Below, in pieces: positions 18,585 to 27,483 of a stretch of DNA of 64,000 nt. Where the stretch lies: NCBI RefSeq assembly GCF_000423925.1, contig NZ_AUIX01000001.1, forward strand, positions 302,743-366,742, written 5' to 3'. Source of the stretch: Butyrivibrio sp. VCD2006 (GTDB lineage Bacteria; Bacillota; Clostridia; Lachnospirales; Lachnospiraceae). The notes beneath the pieces are model-generated. The model was not told where the DNA came from. It did no database searches and was given only the letters and a program-made list of their open reading frames with translations. Position 1 is the first letter of the stretch; every line of letters starts with the position of its first letter. The position numbers and the translations under genes were made by a program.

Positions 18585-18617
18585 AAGGTCGTGTGTTCGA
18601 ATCACATCGGGAACGTT
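18585..18617 (+). repeat. Exact 33-bp repeat of tRNA-Arg 3' end (att-like)
   Basis: Positions 18512-18544 (variable loop, T-arm, 3' acceptor and GTT of tRNA-Arg) recur without a mismatch at 18585-18617, exactly 73 bp downstream. The 40 bp between the copies (18545-18584) are not tRNA-like but hold a hairpin, GGCCGGCAG with CTGCCGACC at 18551-18575 (one mismatch). The second copy has no 5' tRNA half, so it cannot fold as a tRNA. It looks like a remnant attachment site or a collapsed tandem tRNA gene. Confidence 0.9.
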
Positions 18618-18627
18618 TTTAATTTTA

Positions 18628-18653
18628 AGAAGCCTAATTTAAGGCTTTTTTTT
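18628..18653 (+). terminator. Terminator after tRNA-Arg / tRNA remnant
   Basis: AAGCCTAATTTAAGGCTT stem followed by eight T. Confidence 0.85.
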
Positions 18654-18802
18654 ATGCAATTTCATATAAACCGTAGTTGAGCACATTTCAACCGAACGTT
18701 GTTTGTAATACCGTCAATTGAAAGGTATGATTAGCCTACAAAGATATTAACCGATCGGAATAATATGGGAACTGATAAAATAACATAGTGGGGAGGCTGA
18801 TC

Positions 18803-19852
18803 ATGAGCACTACGCTTGGAAAGAATATAAAGATTTATCGTAAAAATAAAGGATTCACGCAGGAAGAACTGGCGGTTCTTCTCAATATCACACCGCAGGC
18901 TGTAAGTAAGTGGGAATCGGAAATGGGATGCCCGGATGTATCGATGCTGATTCCACTTGCGCGGGTTCTTGGTGTAACAACAGATGCGCTTCTTGGTTAT
19001 GACAATATGTCTGAAAATGAAGCGCAGACTACAAGGATTGAAGAGGCAGTTGCTGCAATGAAGGATAATGAGGACAGGGCAGGCAGCAAGCTTAAGATAT
19101 GTGAATATCTTTCAACTGAAACGAACCTTAATCCCGGGAATTTTGTAGTGATAAAGGATTATGTTCAGGAGACAGCTGGCTTAAGCATGTATGCAGATCC
19201 AACACTTCATAACTATTATGAGGGAGAAGATGAGCGCATTGATAAGATTTTCAAGGATGCAATAAGAAAAGGAGCTTATCTTATAGGTCATTGCGGAGAC
19301 AAAAATCTTAAAGAAAAAACACATTATGCTCTCACCTGGATTTACATTCACACAAAGGATTTTGACAACGCAAGAGATCACCTTAATGTACTTCCAAGTC
19401 TTAGTTCCAGCAGAATAAAAGAGAAAATTGATATGGAGCTGGCTTTCTTTGAGGGCGGTTTTGAAAAGATGAAGGAAGTTATCAAAGTTAATGAAAAGCT
19501 ACTGTTTAATTCACTTAGCGGAATTCTTTATACCATATCTCTTAATTACAGCTGGTGGGATGAAAAGGATGAAGCCTTAAGAATCTCTGACTGGTGCGAT
19601 AATGTCATAAAAGCTTACGGGGCAAGAGAAGAAGCTATTGATATGGGAGATTACCTCGATTTTAGAAGTGAAGTTGCTTTCCACAAAATGGTAGCACTTT
19701 ATAGAGCAGGAGAAGTGGATAAGGCAGAAGAGGTTTATAGAGAGTTTTCAAAAGAAATTAAGGCAGCGACAGCTACTGATGAACAAAAGAAAAATGCAAT
19801 GGACAGGATAGATGGAAATATCTCCTTCCATAAGCTCAGAAACAAAGATTGA
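18803..19852 (+). CDS. XRE-family transcriptional regulator with helical-repeat C-terminus
   Basis: The protein (349 residues from ATG 18803; GGGAGG at 18791 fits this start and not the GTG at 18788) has an N-terminal helix-turn-helix, residues about 4-60 (LGKNIKIYRKNKGFTQEELA, ITPQAVSKWESEMGCPDVSML, LARVLGVTTDALLGY). The rest (~75-349) is helical, resembling the TPR-like sensor domains of XRE regulators in Firmicutes (HYALTWIYIHTKDFDNARDHL). Such proteins bind DNA and sense a peptide or protein partner; the targets are unknown. It stands alone between two terminators. The 23-bp palindrome 1.2 kb away could be a target, but nothing shows this. Confidence 0.88.
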   Translation: MSTTLGKNIKIYRKNKGFTQEELAVLLNITPQAVSKWESEMGCPDVSMLIPLARVLGVTTDALLGYDNMSENEAQTTRIEEAVAAMKDNEDRAGSKLKICEYLSTETNLNPGNFVVIKDYVQETAGLSMYADPTLHNYYEGEDERIDKIFKDAIRKGAYLIGHCGDKNLKEKTHYALTWIYIHTKDFDNARDHLNVLPSLSSSRIKEKIDMELAFFEGGFEKMKEVIKVNEKLLFNSLSGILYTISLNYSWWDEKDEALRISDWCDNVIKAYGAREEAIDMGDYLDFRSEVAFHKMVALYRAGEVDKAEEVYREFSKEIKAATATDEQKKNAMDRIDGNISFHKLRNKD

Positions 19853-19872
19853 TTCCAAATAGAAATTACAAA

Positions 19873-19917
19873 TATAAAGCTCGGCGAAAAATATTTTTCC
19901 GAGCTTTATACTGTTTT
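19873..19917 (+). terminator. Terminator after XRE regulator
   Basis: TATAAAGCTCGG pairs with CCGAGCTTTATA, then CTGTTTTTTC. Confidence 0.85.
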
Positions 19918-19930
19918 TTCTATTTCTTCA

Positions 19931-19944
19931 ATTTGTGATATACT
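19931..19944 (+). promoter_or_regulatory. Extended -10 promoter of the DUF3160 gene
   Basis: ATTTGTGATATACT with TGATATACT as extended -10 (TATACT 19939-19944). The 25 nt from 19931 match 21 of 25 positions at 23769-23793, upstream of the NHL gene, so the two genes probably share a promoter type. Confidence 0.55.
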
Positions 19945-19995
19945 TTTTATAGTTGCAACTAAAACGCAATTTTGTTTTTGAATGAGGATAAGATT

Positions 19996-22335
19996 ATGAA
20001 AAAAAAGATAGTATCAATGTTGCTGGTATTATCCATGACTATTTCGGGTTGTACCGCAAGTACTACACAGGGGAACACTAGTGAAAATCAGCAAACCTCT
20101 TCAGAAAATGAAACAAAAGAAGAGGCTAATGCAGAGCAGTCTGTCGAAGAAACAAAAGATGAGACGGAACAAACTGAGGAATCAGCAAATAAGGAAGAAG
20201 CTAAGCAGACAGATGAAGCAGCAAGCAGTGATGATGGCGAAGCTGCAGGCAATTCTGAATACAAAGCAATTAGTCTTTCTCTTCTTGGTGACAAGGAAGA
20301 AATCTATTATGATGAAAATCTTGTTCCATCGATTCCTGCATATTCAGTAGAGAAAGATTTTTCAAATGTCGAATATGATAAGAGATTTGAGAGTCTTTTT
20401 AATACAGAGTATGAAAGTGAATATAACAATGTTACGGAATTTAAAAACAAGCTTATAGAGAATTCATTTGCAGTCAAGGAAGCTGGGCATGACGAATTCT
20501 TTGATGTTTATGAAGGCAACAGATATTCGTATTTTCCCAGCTTTGTGACAGTAGATTCACTTATGCATACGTATCATCTGTATTTTGCATATCTCATGAA
20601 AAATATAGAGAGGAAGTACATTTCAGAAAAGCTCCTCGATTTAAGTGAATCAATGGTTGATGCTGCTTCGAAGCAATACGAGGCATTGAAGGGAACGGAT
20701 TGGGAAAATGCTGCGCTGACAAATCTCGAATTCTTCTATGTTGGATCACTCCTTCAGGATGGAAAAGCAAAGGTTTCCATTGATGATGAGCGCTTTGCGG
20801 ATGTGGTTCAGACTGAATATGAGAAAGTTATGGATGCATCCGAATTAGTACCCAGCGAGATTTCGGGATTTAATGAGGACTATACGCAGTACAAGGTAAG
20901 AGGTTACTACGAGGGTGATGAAACTCTTGAAAAATACTTCCGCGCAATGATGTGGTATGGACGCATGCCATTCGATCTTGAAAAAGAAGAAATGGTGAAA
21001 AGTGCGATCCTTATGACGATGGCTATTGATGAAGACCCTGAAAACTGGGAAAGTATCTATAGTATAACAAGCTTCTTTGCAGGAGCATCAGATGATCCCG
21101 GCTACAATGTGTTCAAAACTCTGGTTAATGAAAACTATGGAAAAATGCCGGAAGTAACTGAGCTTCCAACTGACAGCGATTCTTTTGAAAAGGTAGCGCT
21201 GGCAGTAAAGAAACTGGATCCTCCTCAGATCAATTCTGTTCCAGTCGGTGAAGATGAAGAGAACGTCATAGCGTCCTTCAGATTCATGGGACAGAGATTT
21301 ACAATCGATGCTTCTATAATGCAGAGACTTGTATACAGAGCTGTTGGAGAAAACAGTAACGGAGAAAGAAGATATCTTCCGGATACTCTCGATACCGCTG
21401 CGGCTCTTGGTTCCGAAGAAGCATACTCCATTTTGAAAGATGGTGGAGCAACGGATTATGAAAACTACGAAGATAATCTGACAGTTATAAAGGGATTTTT
21501 CAGTAAAGACAATGATGAAATCTGGAATGCAAGCCTGTACTCAGGATGGCTTAACACCCTAAGACCTCTCTTTGAGAAGAAGGGCGAGGGATATCCTTCA
21601 TATATGCTTTCCGATGAGTGGGAAAAGAAGGACCTTGAAACTTTTGCGGGTTCCTATGCTGAGCTTAAGCATGACACCATTCTCTACGCTAAGCAGCTGA
21701 TGGCTGAGATGGGTGATGGAGAAGATGAAGATATTCCGGATGACAGAGGATATGTTGACCCGGAGCCTGTCGTTTACAGCAGATTTATATTCCTTGCAAA
21801 TAAGACGAAGGAAGGACTTGATAATTTAGGAATGCTTAATTCCGAAGCTTCAAAGGATCTTGAACTTCTTTCCGAGATAGCACAAAGACTCCTTGCTATA
21901 TCAGAAAAAGAATTAAAAAATGAGAGCCTTAGTGATGATGAATATGAATTTATCAGATGCTACGGAGGAAATCTTGAACATTTCTGGCTCGAGGTCAATA
22001 AAGATGAAGTAGAAAATCTTGGCTACAGCTATCAGGCACCATGTCCTGTTATTGCTGACATCGCTACAGATCCTAATGGCTCTGTTCTTGAAGTAGGAAC
22101 CGGAAGAGTAGATGAGATTTATGTAGTATTTCCGATTGATGGAAAGCTGCATGTTGGAAAGGGCGGCGCTTACAGCTTCTATCAGTTTGAGCAGCCAATG
22201 AGTGAAAGGCTGACAGATGGTGAATGGAGAGATATGCTCTCCGGAGGACATCTGGACGAAGACTGGAACTGGATTGAAAATGAGAATAAGCCCGAACAAC
22301 CTGAATGGACAATGAGTTATCGCATAAAAGAATGA
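19996..22335 (+). CDS. DUF3160 surface lipoprotein
   Basis: The protein (779 residues from ATG 19996, GAGGA 8 nt upstream) begins with a lipoprotein signal (MKKKIVSMLLVLSMTISGC; lipobox ISGC). A Thr/Ser/Glu-rich, low-complexity linker (~25-85) follows, then a long domain with FPSFVTVDSLMHTYHLYFAYLMKN, matching DUF3160, found in surface proteins of Clostridia and archaea. No enzymatic motif is recognised. The Asp/Glu-rich surface suggests metal or substrate binding but this is speculation. It overlaps the next gene by 4 nt (ATGA). Confidence 0.85.
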   Translation: MKKKIVSMLLVLSMTISGCTASTTQGNTSENQQTSSENETKEEANAEQSVEETKDETEQTEESANKEEAKQTDEAASSDDGEAAGNSEYKAISLSLLGDKEEIYYDENLVPSIPAYSVEKDFSNVEYDKRFESLFNTEYESEYNNVTEFKNKLIENSFAVKEAGHDEFFDVYEGNRYSYFPSFVTVDSLMHTYHLYFAYLMKNIERKYISEKLLDLSESMVDAASKQYEALKGTDWENAALTNLEFFYVGSLLQDGKAKVSIDDERFADVVQTEYEKVMDASELVPSEISGFNEDYTQYKVRGYYEGDETLEKYFRAMMWYGRMPFDLEKEEMVKSAILMTMAIDEDPENWESIYSITSFFAGASDDPGYNVFKTLVNENYGKMPEVTELPTDSDSFEKVALAVKKLDPPQINSVPVGEDEENVIASFRFMGQRFTIDASIMQRLVYRAVGENSNGERRYLPDTLDTAAALGSEEAYSILKDGGATDYENYEDNLTVIKGFFSKDNDEIWNASLYSGWLNTLRPLFEKKGEGYPSYMLSDEWEKKDLETFAGSYAELKHDTILYAKQLMAEMGDGEDEDIPDDRGYVDPEPVVYSRFIFLANKTKEGLDNLGMLNSEASKDLELLSEIAQRLLAISEKELKNESLSDDEYEFIRCYGGNLEHFWLEVNKDEVENLGYSYQAPCPVIADIATDPNGSVLEVGTGRVDEIYVVFPIDGKLHVGKGGAYSFYQFEQPMSERLTDGEWRDMLSGGHLDEDWNWIENENKPEQPEWTMSYRIKE

Positions 22336-23759
22336 AGAAAATTTTGATTACAAAAAAATATGCATGGCTGCTGCTTGTAATAGCGGCAGCCATTTGCTGC
22401 ATTTATGCTTCGCTTTTGCTTCCTTCCTGGATATCATGGCAGGAAAAGAATTTCACCTCCGAGTCTGGGATAGAGTGTCTTCTTGAAAAAAGGAGAGTAA
22501 AGCTCTATGACGAGAGCGGAAAGAATTTTTGGAGTAGCGGGAAAGAGCTAAAGGTTCAGGATGCATTTATAACCGACATAGACAGAAATGGTGATGAGGA
22601 ACTGATTCTTCTTTTGTGGAAAAGAGGAAGATTCGGTAATGAAAGACCTTTCTGGATTAATGGGGATGAAATAAGTTATTCGCAGCATATCTTTATTTAC
22701 AATATTTCTGAGAACAAAGAGGTAACATCCAAGTGGTTTGCCTCTGATATTGGGCGCCTTGTCACAAGAATGAAACTGGTTGACAGGGATAACACCATAA
22801 TTCTCACAGAGGACAGAAAGGATGAAAATACTCTGTGGGTGTGGAGTTCCTTTGGACTTAGAAATATCGATAATGAGGTAAAATTCGCAGCCTTTGGTGA
22901 CAACATAATACACAAGACGATATATGAATATGCTTATAACTATAAAGATGGGAACTTTGACTTTCTCTATGAACCCTTTGCAGATGAAATTGAAAATGCT
23001 GATATAGCTTCAATTCAGGCAGAGACAGTGCTTGTTGATAAAATGGCTGCGGTCTCAGGGTATCCGCAGTTCGGTTCTCCGATTGCAGTGGGAGATGCCA
23101 TAAAAAAGGCAGGCTTCGATATTGCTGTCTGCGGAAATAATCATGCATTAGATAAAGGTATATATGGGATAAATGTAACGACCTCTTTTTATAAGAAAAA
23201 TGACATACTCTGCGTAGGAATTCAAAATAGTGAAGATACAAAGTACAGACCCTATGAGATTATCACAAGAAACGGCATAAAGTTTGCAATTTTCAGCTAT
23301 ACCTACGGAACTAACGGGATGGATGCATCAGACAAATACCCTAATGCTGTTCACTACATTCCAAGGACAGAGGAAGAAAAGAAAAAATGCACAAGTGATA
23401 TAGAGAAAGCGAAACAGGAAGCAGATTTTATTGTGGTTTATGCTCACTGGGGAGATGAGTACACAAAAAGTATAAGCGATGCCCAGAGAGAATTTGCGTA
23501 CCTTCTGTGTGACGCAGGGGTTGATGTAATTATCGGAACCCATCCCCATGTACTTCAATATATGCAGACTTTGGAGAGGGAAGATGGCGGAGAGACGCTG
23601 GTTTATTACTCTCTCGGCAATTTCAGGGCCGATCAGAAACAGGATGAGGCAACGATGATAGGCGGAGAAGCATACTTCATAGTAGAGCATACTTTTGATG
23701 GAGTAAAAATTAAGGAGTATGAGCTCAAAGAGATAGATTCAGTCGTTCATAAACAATAA
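22332..23759 (+). CDS. CapA/PgsA-type poly-gamma-glutamate capsule-like protein
   Basis: The protein (475 residues from ATG 22332, whose ATGA overlaps the upstream stop) has an N-terminal membrane anchor (YAWLLLVIAAAICCIYASLLL). An N-terminal region of ~180 residues resembles a beta-propeller-like FG-GAP fragment (DIDRNGDEELILLLW). The C-terminal calcineurin-like CapA domain has GDNI, CGNNHALDKG, AHWGDEYTKS, GTHPHVLQ and YSLGNF, which bind two metals in this fold. CapA homologues are needed for poly-gamma-glutamate export in Bacillus; no capB/capC is here, so the substrate is open. It is translationally coupled to the DUF3160 gene. Confidence 0.87.
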   Translation: MKKILITKKYAWLLLVIAAAICCIYASLLLPSWISWQEKNFTSESGIECLLEKRRVKLYDESGKNFWSSGKELKVQDAFITDIDRNGDEELILLLWKRGRFGNERPFWINGDEISYSQHIFIYNISENKEVTSKWFASDIGRLVTRMKLVDRDNTIILTEDRKDENTLWVWSSFGLRNIDNEVKFAAFGDNIIHKTIYEYAYNYKDGNFDFLYEPFADEIENADIASIQAETVLVDKMAAVSGYPQFGSPIAVGDAIKKAGFDIAVCGNNHALDKGIYGINVTTSFYKKNDILCVGIQNSEDTKYRPYEIITRNGIKFAIFSYTYGTNGMDASDKYPNAVHYIPRTEEEKKKCTSDIEKAKQEADFIVVYAHWGDEYTKSISDAQREFAYLLCDAGVDVIIGTHPHVLQYMQTLEREDGGETLVYYSLGNFRADQKQDEATMIGGEAYFIVEHTFDGVKIKEYELKEIDSVVHKQ

Positions 23760-23768
23760 TAGCGCAGC

Positions 23769-23782
23769 ATTTGTGATATACT
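23769..23782 (+). promoter_or_regulatory. Extended -10 promoter of the NHL gene
   Basis: ATTTGTGATATACT (TATACT 23777-23782), the same element as at 19931; 38 nt upstream of the ATG at 23820. Confidence 0.55.
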
Positions 23783-23819
23783 CAATATAGCTGATGTTTT
23801 CTTTATCTGGGGGAGTTTT

Positions 23820-24917
23820 ATGAACAAAAAGAAGAAAAAGGGCGTTAAGTGGGTAGTTGTCATTCTTGTTCTTTTGGTGACACTTTTTACAGGTTCCATG
23901 GTGGCCTGTGGTCTTATTCGAGGAAAATTTCAAAATAAATCAAATGAAGACGAAGCAACTGAGGCAGGAGAAGAAGAATATGCTGAAGATGTAGCTGCAG
24001 GTTTTGAAGATGAAATCACAAACTCTGTATCTGAAGCATATGTAAGCTTTAACCTTTCTTCCCTTCCGGATACGATTGAACCTATGGGACTTTGCATTCT
24101 TGATGATGTGCTCTATGTAGCTGACAGCTTTTCAAAGTGCGTGTGGAGAGTGACTGATAGCGGGGCAGAGATTTATGCCGGGGCCGACAGTGACAAGGAT
24201 GCTTATAACAAACCTCAGGGCGGATATAATGACGCAGGCGCCCTGGAAGCGCAATTTAAACTTCCATGGGGAATTGCGCCTTATGGCAGCGGGATAGCAG
24301 TAACTGATACAGACAATGGTGTTGTCAGAATTATCAGTGAAGATGTGGTTGATACCATGAAAAACTCAGATGGAGATCCCGGAAGCTATGATTTTCCCAC
24401 CGGTATAGCTACTGATGAAAGCGGAAATATTTTTGTTTCCGATACGCATGCAAATGCGGTTATGGTAGTTTTACCAACTGGAGAAGCATCTACTTTTATA
24501 GATGAAATAAATAGTCCCATGGGACTTTTCTATAGATTCGGATATCTTTACATTGCAGAGACTGGTAATAACCGGATAATCAGAATAAATGCATCTGATG
24601 TTTCTACAAAAAAATCCTTCGGGGATATAGAGATTGTAGCAGGAAGCGGAAATGAAGGTCTTGAAGATGGAGAAGCCTTGATGTCGTCATTTTCATCTCC
24701 AAAAGGGGTAACGGTTGATAGCGAGGGCACAGTTTACGTGGCGGACACTGTGAATGGGGCTGTCAGAAGAGTAAAGGATGGACAGGTCACAACTATTGAA
24801 GTAAAAGACGATCAAATTCCGGATGCCGAACTGGTATCTCCGGTTGGAATATGTATTCAAGGGGGAAAACTGTATGTCGCCGATAATTTTGGCGGTAAAA
24901 TCTTTGTTATAGATTAA
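23820..24917 (+). CDS. Membrane-anchored NHL-repeat protein
   Basis: The 365-residue protein has a Lys-rich N-terminus and one membrane segment (VKWVVVILVLLVTLFTGSMVACG, ~10-33), then an acidic linker. A beta-propeller of NHL repeats runs from about 80, each unit reading like GIATDESGNIFVSDTHANAVM or GVTVDSEGTVYVADTVNGAVR. Five or six repeats are seen (DVLYVADSFSKCVWR, GIAVTDTDNGVVR, YLYIAETGNNRIIRI, KLYVADNFGGKIFVID). Such propellers bind proteins or ligands outside the cell; no enzyme residues are seen. It has GGGGGAG as ribosome site and the clostripain-type gene starts 25 nt after it. Confidence 0.88.
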   Translation: MNKKKKKGVKWVVVILVLLVTLFTGSMVACGLIRGKFQNKSNEDEATEAGEEEYAEDVAAGFEDEITNSVSEAYVSFNLSSLPDTIEPMGLCILDDVLYVADSFSKCVWRVTDSGAEIYAGADSDKDAYNKPQGGYNDAGALEAQFKLPWGIAPYGSGIAVTDTDNGVVRIISEDVVDTMKNSDGDPGSYDFPTGIATDESGNIFVSDTHANAVMVVLPTGEASTFIDEINSPMGLFYRFGYLYIAETGNNRIIRINASDVSTKKSFGDIEIVAGSGNEGLEDGEALMSSFSSPKGVTVDSEGTVYVADTVNGAVRRVKDGQVTTIEVKDDQIPDAELVSPVGICIQGGKLYVADNFGGKIFVID

Positions 24918-24942
24918 TACAGAGGAAGGTGAGGAAAAAGTT

Positions 24943-27477
24943 ATGTCAGATCAGCCAATCAGAAGAAAGAAGAATATTGAAGATGGGGGGATAGGAGTAA
25001 ATAAACGTGGAGACGGAATTGGCGGCGGCCCTGTGGGTTCATCTGATGGTTATTCGGGAAAAGGAGGAGGCTCGGGAACTACCGGAGGTGGTGGTCCTAA
25101 CAGAAGTGGAGGAAGTAGAAGCCCTCTTTCAATAATAGTAGTTTTGCTGATACTTCTTCTCGGAGGAGGTGGAGGAATCGGAAGCCTTATGGGAGGCTTC
25201 TCCGACGGCGATGATACTTCTTATACAACGACTCAGACAACAGGCAGCAATACAACCCAGACTACTACAGGTACTGTAGAAAATCAGAGCACTACAAATC
25301 AAAATACATCCGATTCGAATACGACTACTGAATCATCTGCAGGAACAGGCAGCGCCGGAACTTCTCAGATGGGGTCTCTTCTGGGAGCTCTTCTCGGAGG
25401 GGGAACCGGTTACTATGATCAGGTAGGAAGCGAGTGGATCGAGACACCAAATACCGGAAAACTTGACAGGAGTGTCGCTGAGGGAAGCAGAGCACCCAGA
25501 ACAGTTATTAAAGGTGATGGAACAGATACCACTACAATTATGATATACATGTGCGGAACGGACCTTGAGTCCAGAAGCGCAATGGCAACCAAGGACCTTC
25601 AGGAAATGATGGCTGCCAATATCAGCGATAACATAAACATCATTGTTTATACAGGTGGCTGCAAAGGATGGCAGAATAACGTCATTTCCAGCAGAACAAA
25701 TCAGATCTATCAGGTAAAGAAGGGCGGACTTGTTCTCCTAAAGGACGGGCTTGGTGAGGTTCCCATGACAGACCCCGATAACCTTTCAGGGTTCATCAAA
25801 TGGGCAAGCTCTAATTATAAAGCAGACAGATATGACCTTATCTTCTGGGATCATGGCGGCGGATCTGTAAGCGGCTATGGATATGATGAAAAGTTTGCAA
25901 GAGAAGGTTCCATGGATATTTCTGAGATTAACAATGCTCTTAGAGATAGTGGAATAAACTATGATTTTATCGGATTTGATGCCTGCCTTATGGCAACAGT
26001 TGAAACTGCGATTGTTGCATCCAGATATGCGGATTATATGATAGCCTCCGAGGAAACAGAGCCCGGAGTTGGCTGGTATTACACAGACTGGCTTAATGAG
26101 TACTCCAAGAATCCTTCAATGGAGACAATAGATCTGGCAAAGCTCATTATAGATACATATACAGATGTCTGTGCGCAGACCTGCCGTGGACAGAAGACAA
26201 CTTTGTCACTTATTAATCTGGCAGAACTTGATTACACAGTTCCTCAGGAACTTACAGACTTCGCAATAGAAACCTCAGATAAGATTTCCAAGAAGGAATT
26301 TAAAGAGGTTTCTAATGCAAGATCAGGAGCAAGAGAATTTGCAGCGTCCTCCAAAATTGATCAGGTTGATGCCTTTCATCTGGCATCCAATATGGGAACC
26401 GGTGAAGCAAAGCAGCTTGCGAATGCCCTTAAGGGATGCGTAAAGTACAACAGAACAAGCCAGAGCATGACAAATGCTTATGGTCTTTCAATATACTTCC
26501 CTTACCAGAAGACCTCGAAGGTTGATAATATGGTGAGCACCTATGAAGCTATTGGAATGGAAGACAGCTATGCAGACTGTATCCAGAAGTTTGCTTCTAT
26601 GGAGGTTGCAGGTCAGGTAGCATCCGGCGGAACAATGTCTCCTGCGGGAAGCCTTTTTGGAGAGCTTCAGGGTTCAGGACAGTCTGTATCAAGTGCGGAT
26701 GTACTTCTCCAGCTTTTTGGAACAATGATGAGCAGCGGAGTAACAGGTGTGTCAGGACTTGATGCTTCTAATTCGGCATTTTTCGGAAGAGGACTTGATG
26801 CTGAGACAATGGCTGAGTACGTAGCTGAAAATCAGCTTTCTATGGAAAATGCCATTTGGACAAAAAACAGTGAGGGACAGGATGTCATTCAGATGACATC
26901 TGAGCAGTGGGATCTCGTACAGAATCTTGATTATCAGATGTTTTACGATGACGGAACAGGTTACGTTGACCTTGGATGGGATAACGCATATGATATTGAC
27001 AGTGATGGCAATCCGGTTGCTCCTTCAGACAGAACATGGTTATCCATTAACGGACAGACAGTTGCTTATTACAGAATAGATTTACAGGGAACTTCGGACA
27101 ATTATTCAATCACAGGAAGAGTTCCTTGCAAACTCAATGATGTGGATGCGAACCTGATCCTGGTTTTTGATTCTGAAAACGAAGATGGATATGTTGCAGG
27201 TGTAACCTATGACTATGTTGATGGCGAGACAGAGACTGTGGCAAAAAATCTTACTGAGATTCAGCCGGGAGACAGAATAGACTTTGTATGCGATTTCTAT
27301 GACTATGATGAAAACTTCCAGCAAAGGTATCTTCTGGGAGAGACTCTTACAGTTGATGGTGATATGAAGGATCTTCATATTGCAAATACATCAGTTGGTG
27401 ATGGTAAAGTTCTTGTTACATTCAGATTCACTGACCTGTATGGAGAGGTTAAGTGGACTACGGCTAAGGAGTATTAA
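24943..27477 (+). CDS. Clostripain-type (family C11) cysteine peptidase, membrane-anchored
   Basis: The 844-residue protein has a cytoplasmic Gly/Arg-rich N-tail (~1-60; runs of GGG and SGG), a membrane segment (SPLSIIVVLLILLLGGGGGI), a Thr/Ser/Asn/Gln-rich stalk (~90-150), and a C11 peptidase domain from ~180. The catalytic His is H304 in DHGGG and the nucleophile is C348 in FDACLMA. TTTIMIYMCGTDLESRSAM is the family lead motif. A C-terminal beta-rich part (~620-844) is not recognised. Clostripains cut after Arg and are often self-processed; here the anchor suggests action at the cell surface. It ends 6 nt before the exonuclease gene. Confidence 0.92.
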   Translation: MSDQPIRRKKNIEDGGIGVNKRGDGIGGGPVGSSDGYSGKGGGSGTTGGGGPNRSGGSRSPLSIIVVLLILLLGGGGGIGSLMGGFSDGDDTSYTTTQTTGSNTTQTTTGTVENQSTTNQNTSDSNTTTESSAGTGSAGTSQMGSLLGALLGGGTGYYDQVGSEWIETPNTGKLDRSVAEGSRAPRTVIKGDGTDTTTIMIYMCGTDLESRSAMATKDLQEMMAANISDNINIIVYTGGCKGWQNNVISSRTNQIYQVKKGGLVLLKDGLGEVPMTDPDNLSGFIKWASSNYKADRYDLIFWDHGGGSVSGYGYDEKFAREGSMDISEINNALRDSGINYDFIGFDACLMATVETAIVASRYADYMIASEETEPGVGWYYTDWLNEYSKNPSMETIDLAKLIIDTYTDVCAQTCRGQKTTLSLINLAELDYTVPQELTDFAIETSDKISKKEFKEVSNARSGAREFAASSKIDQVDAFHLASNMGTGEAKQLANALKGCVKYNRTSQSMTNAYGLSIYFPYQKTSKVDNMVSTYEAIGMEDSYADCIQKFASMEVAGQVASGGTMSPAGSLFGELQGSGQSVSSADVLLQLFGTMMSSGVTGVSGLDASNSAFFGRGLDAETMAEYVAENQLSMENAIWTKNSEGQDVIQMTSEQWDLVQNLDYQMFYDDGTGYVDLGWDNAYDIDSDGNPVAPSDRTWLSINGQTVAYYRIDLQGTSDNYSITGRVPCKLNDVDANLILVFDSENEDGYVAGVTYDYVDGETETVAKNLTEIQPGDRIDFVCDFYDYDENFQQRYLLGETLTVDGDMKDLHIANTSVGDGKVLVTFRFTDLYGEVKWTTAKEY

Positions 27478-27483
27478 GCCTTA

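Noticed and set aside
18542..18617. A second functional tRNA-Arg gene
   Set aside because: Only the 3' half is present; no acceptor 5' strand, D-arm or anticodon arm can be formed.
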